Shown: positions 62,184 to 64,000 of the stretch, piece after piece
Layout of the letters: each line of letters begins with the position of its first letter
Position numbering within the stretch: position 1 is the stretch's first letter
Assembly (NCBI RefSeq): GCF_004138135.1
Contig: NZ_RYFD01000004.1
Location: 1-64,000 of the forward strand
From: Candidatus Oscillochloris fontis
GTDB taxonomy: Bacteria; Chloroflexota; Chloroflexia; Chloroflexales; Chloroflexaceae
Length of the DNA: 64,000 bases
Direction: 5' to 3'
Made by a program: the position numbers and the translations under genes
Notes under the pieces: model-generated
Database searches by the model: none
What the model was told of the DNA's origin: nothing
Seen by the model: the letters and a program-made list of their open reading frames with translations, nothing else

Positions 62184-62274
62184 GGGTGGGGGTTCGGGGG
62201 CGGCGCAGCCGCCCCCGAAGATCTTTTTGGGTTGCTGGTTGACGGCAAAGCCGTCAACCAGCAACCCAAAAAAC
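62184..62274. repeat. family A repeat, copy 8 (partial), inside the lysine operon
   Basis: GGGTGGGGGTTCGGGGGCGG hairpin part, AAGATCTTTT spacer and a perfect 20-bp stem (62227-62246 with 62250-62269) around loop AAA. The stem sequence (TTGGGTTGCTGGTTGACGGC) differs from that of every other copy but remains fully paired. Confidence 0.8.
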
Positions 62275-62284
62275 GAGGAATACC

Positions 62285-63319
62285 ATGACACGGGTAAGTA
62301 TTGTCGGTGCCTCCGGCTATGTAGGTGGCGAGTTGCTGCGCCTGCTGCTCTGGCACCCCGAAGTAACGGTCGTTCAGGCCACTAGCGGGCGCAATGCGGG
62401 GCGCTATCTCTACCAAGTACACCCCAACCTGCGCGGGCGCACCAGCCTTCAGTTTGTGCATCCCGACAAACTGGAGCCGTGCGATCTGCTCTTCCTGGCC
62501 CTGCCCCACGGCGAGGCGGCACGGGCGATGCAGCGCTACACCGGCCTTGCCGAGCGCATCATTGACTGTAGCGCCGACTTCCGCCTGAGCGATCCTGCCG
62601 CCTACAAGCGCTGGTACGGTGAGGATCACCCCGCCCCCGAATGGCTGGGCCGCTTTGTGTATGGTTTGCCCGAAGTGAGCCGCGAGGCGCTGCGTGGGGC
62701 CAAATATGCCAGCGGGGTGGGCTGTAACGCCACCGCCAGTAATCTGGCCCTGCTGCCCCTGGTGCGCGCCGGGCTGATTGACACCAGCAAACCGGTGTTG
62801 ATCGAGGTCAAAGTGGGTTCCTCCGAAGGTGGTGCCAGCAGCACCGACAGCAGCCACCACCCGGAGCGCGCCGGTGCGGTACGCTCGTTCGCCCCGGTGG
62901 GCCACCGCCACACCGCCGAGATCGAGCAGGTGACGGGCCTGAGTACTCCGCACCTCTCGATCACCTCGGTGGAACTGGTGCGCGGCGCGTTGGCCACCGC
63001 CCACGCCTTTGCCGTCCGCCCCATCGCCGACAAAGACCTCTGGCAAGCCTATCGCGGCTTCGCCAAAGAGCAACCCTTTGTGCGTCTGGTGAAGGAGCGC
63101 CAGGGTATCTACCGCTACCCCGAACCAAAGATCTTGGCCGGGAGCAACTTCGCCGACCTCGGCTTCGCGCTTGACCCAGAGAGCGGGCGGATTGTCAGCA
63201 TCTGCGCGATTGACAACCTGATGAAGGGTGCGGCAGGCAGCGCGGTGCAGTGTATGAACCTGATGCTCGGCTTTGAAGAGACGCTGGGGCTAGAATTCCC
63301 CGGCCTACACCCGGTGTAG
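62285..63319 (+). CDS. lysY: LysY, LysW-aminoadipyl-phosphate reductase
   Basis: 344 residues of the N-acetyl-gamma-glutamyl-phosphate reductase (ArgC) family: VGASGYVGGELLRLLLWHPEV (NADPH-binding), catalytic Cys in YASGVGCNATASNLALLPL, and the His-containing segment in PVGHRHTAEIEQ. It reduces LysW-aminoadipyl phosphate to the semialdehyde. Context makes it LysY rather than ArgC. The kinase (lysZ), aminotransferase (lysJ) and deacylase (lysK) are not in the window and must lie elsewhere. GAGGAA lies upstream. Confidence 0.92.
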   Translation: MTRVSIVGASGYVGGELLRLLLWHPEVTVVQATSGRNAGRYLYQVHPNLRGRTSLQFVHPDKLEPCDLLFLALPHGEAARAMQRYTGLAERIIDCSADFRLSDPAAYKRWYGEDHPAPEWLGRFVYGLPEVSREALRGAKYASGVGCNATASNLALLPLVRAGLIDTSKPVLIEVKVGSSEGGASSTDSSHHPERAGAVRSFAPVGHRHTAEIEQVTGLSTPHLSITSVELVRGALATAHAFAVRPIADKDLWQAYRGFAKEQPFVRLVKERQGIYRYPEPKILAGSNFADLGFALDPESGRIVSICAIDNLMKGAAGSAVQCMNLMLGFEETLGLEFPGLHPV

Positions 63320-63332
63320 GCATAACCGCCGT

Positions 63333-63379
63333 AGGGACGCAAGATATTGCGTCTTGCGTCTTGCGTCTTGCGTCTCTAC
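63333..63379. repeat. GACGCAAGATATTGCGTC repeat (intergenic relative of the sspH repeat)
   Basis: GTAGGGACGCAAGATATTGCGTC followed by three more TTGCGTC units and TCTACG. The palindromic core matches that of the sspH tandem repeat except for one base in the loop. Located between lysY and the convergent last gene. Confidence 0.75.
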
Positions 63380-64000
63380 GACCCCAAAAAAACCACCACC
63401 TCAAAGAAACGTGGATTCAAGAACCACCACGTCCCCCACGCATTAGACACAACCCCCAACAGAATCAACACCCGCATCGGCCAACCCACCCGCGTCTTGG
63501 CAGCCAGCGCCAGTAAGACAAGCGCGCTCGGCAGCAGATCCAAGCTAAAACGGTACCCGAACTGCCACCAACCCGTGTTGTAGTAACTCATCAGGGGGAT
63601 GAGCAGCAATCCGACGGCCACCCACGCCCCAACTACGAGTGTGCGGGGTTGCCGTGCCCATGCCAGCATAATCAGGGCTGGCGTGGTGAAGAGAATACTC
63701 ATACCTTCTAGGCTGGGAACGATCATCCGTCGTTCAGCATCCCAGACTGGCCCCGCCAATAGCATCACCCAAAGATTGTGGGGAATATAGAAGCTATGAA
63801 ACTGACCATAGGTCTGGAGGTCAGCAGTAAGTGATGGGTTCACATTCTGGGTTAGATAGCCAAAATCGAGCGGGTTATCAAAACGGGCATAGTTATAACT
63901 CAGCAAGAACAACACCGCCAAGCCCATAGGGGCGATGGTCGCAATACCCCAACCCAACCACTTACGCCAATCGCTCCAAGCCCCCCATCCCCGATGCTGC
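63376..64000 (-). CDS. membrane glycosyltransferase-like protein (partial)
   Basis: The gene runs off the window end: the frame stays open to 64000, so the N terminus is missing. The visible ~208 residues contain several membrane helices and the segment LLSYNYARFDNPLDFGY, typical of large Chloroflexota membrane proteins of the polyprenyl-phosphate-dependent glycosyltransferase (GT39/ArnT-like) group; the catalytic N-terminal part is not visible. Function is therefore tentative. Confidence 0.6.
   Translation of the reverse strand, partial: QHRGWGAWSDWRKWLGWGIATIAPMGLAVLFLLSYNYARFDNPLDFGYLTQNVNPSLTADLQTYGQFHSFYIPHNLWVMLLAGPVWDAERRMIVPSLEGMSILFTTPALIMLAWARQPRTLVVGAWVAVGLLLIPLMSYYNTGWWQFGYRFSLDLLPSALVLLALAAKTRVGWPMRVLILLGVVSNAWGTWWFLNPRFFEVVVFLGS

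Overview
The window is about 60% G+C and looks like a chromosomal segment of a filamentous anoxygenic phototroph of the Chloroflexota, closest in gene content to the Oscillochloris/Chloroploca/Viridilinea group. The main clue is a compact Calvin-cycle locus (red-type form I RuBisCO large and small subunits, CbbX activase, phosphoribulokinase). That locus is known from Oscillochloris-type Chloroflexales, whereas Chloroflexus and Roseiflexus use the 3-hydroxypropionate bicycle. The lineage assignment is inference; nothing in the window is a direct taxonomic marker.

Layout. 1-7.8 kb: a 5'-truncated NACHT/formylglycine-generating-enzyme-like gene whose C terminus resembles a diversity-generating-retroelement variable region; a DUF433/DUF5615 toxin-antitoxin pair; a four-gene minus-strand operon (GAF histidine kinase, NarL-type regulator, membrane rhodanese lacking its cysteine, PHP phosphoesterase); two odd tRNA-like sequences; an uncharacterised gene. 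8-12 kb: cbbL-cbbS-cbbX-cbbP. 12-17.2 kb: EamA exporter, RRM protein with a long leader, DEAD-box helicase, glucose-6-phosphate isomerase. 17.5-31.9 kb: a phosphorothioation-based defence island best read as SspBCD-SspFGH, without a local sspA. 31.9-41 kb: a small membrane-protein operon, Uma2-type nuclease, MalT/LuxR regulator, lipoprotein, and a double-GNAT gene followed by an NTN-hydrolase-like gene. 41-49.7 kb: RCC1-repeat secreted protein, beta-helix protein, ECF sigma/anti-sigma pair, RibD-like reductase, phosphatidylserine decarboxylase, two-domain XRE regulator. 50-56.6 kb: S9 peptidase with a coupled HisKA-like mini-protein, a DUF4212/sodium-solute symporter pair, a B12 radical SAM protein. 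56.7-63.3 kb: an alpha-aminoadipate (LysW-type) lysine operon. The window ends inside a membrane glycosyltransferase-like gene.

Two systems stand out. The lysine operon has a consensus promoter, then a 20-residue leader peptide with four Lys codons, then a terminator and a competing antiterminator whose 5' arm overlaps the end of the leader peptide. This is a textbook attenuator layout that would sense lysyl-tRNA supply. The ssp island carries both the modification and the restriction modules, has a perfect 18-bp palindrome next to its likely promoter, and a run of seven 27-bp palindromic repeats translated in frame inside SspH.

The intergenic DNA is unusually rich in palindromic repeat families. 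One family (about 145 bp when complete) has terminal inverted repeats, three internal hairpins and, at one copy, a 14-bp flanking direct repeat. Its central ~20-bp stem differs in sequence from copy to copy yet stays perfectly paired. Other families supply stop codons, sit between genes of operons, or are nested in one another.
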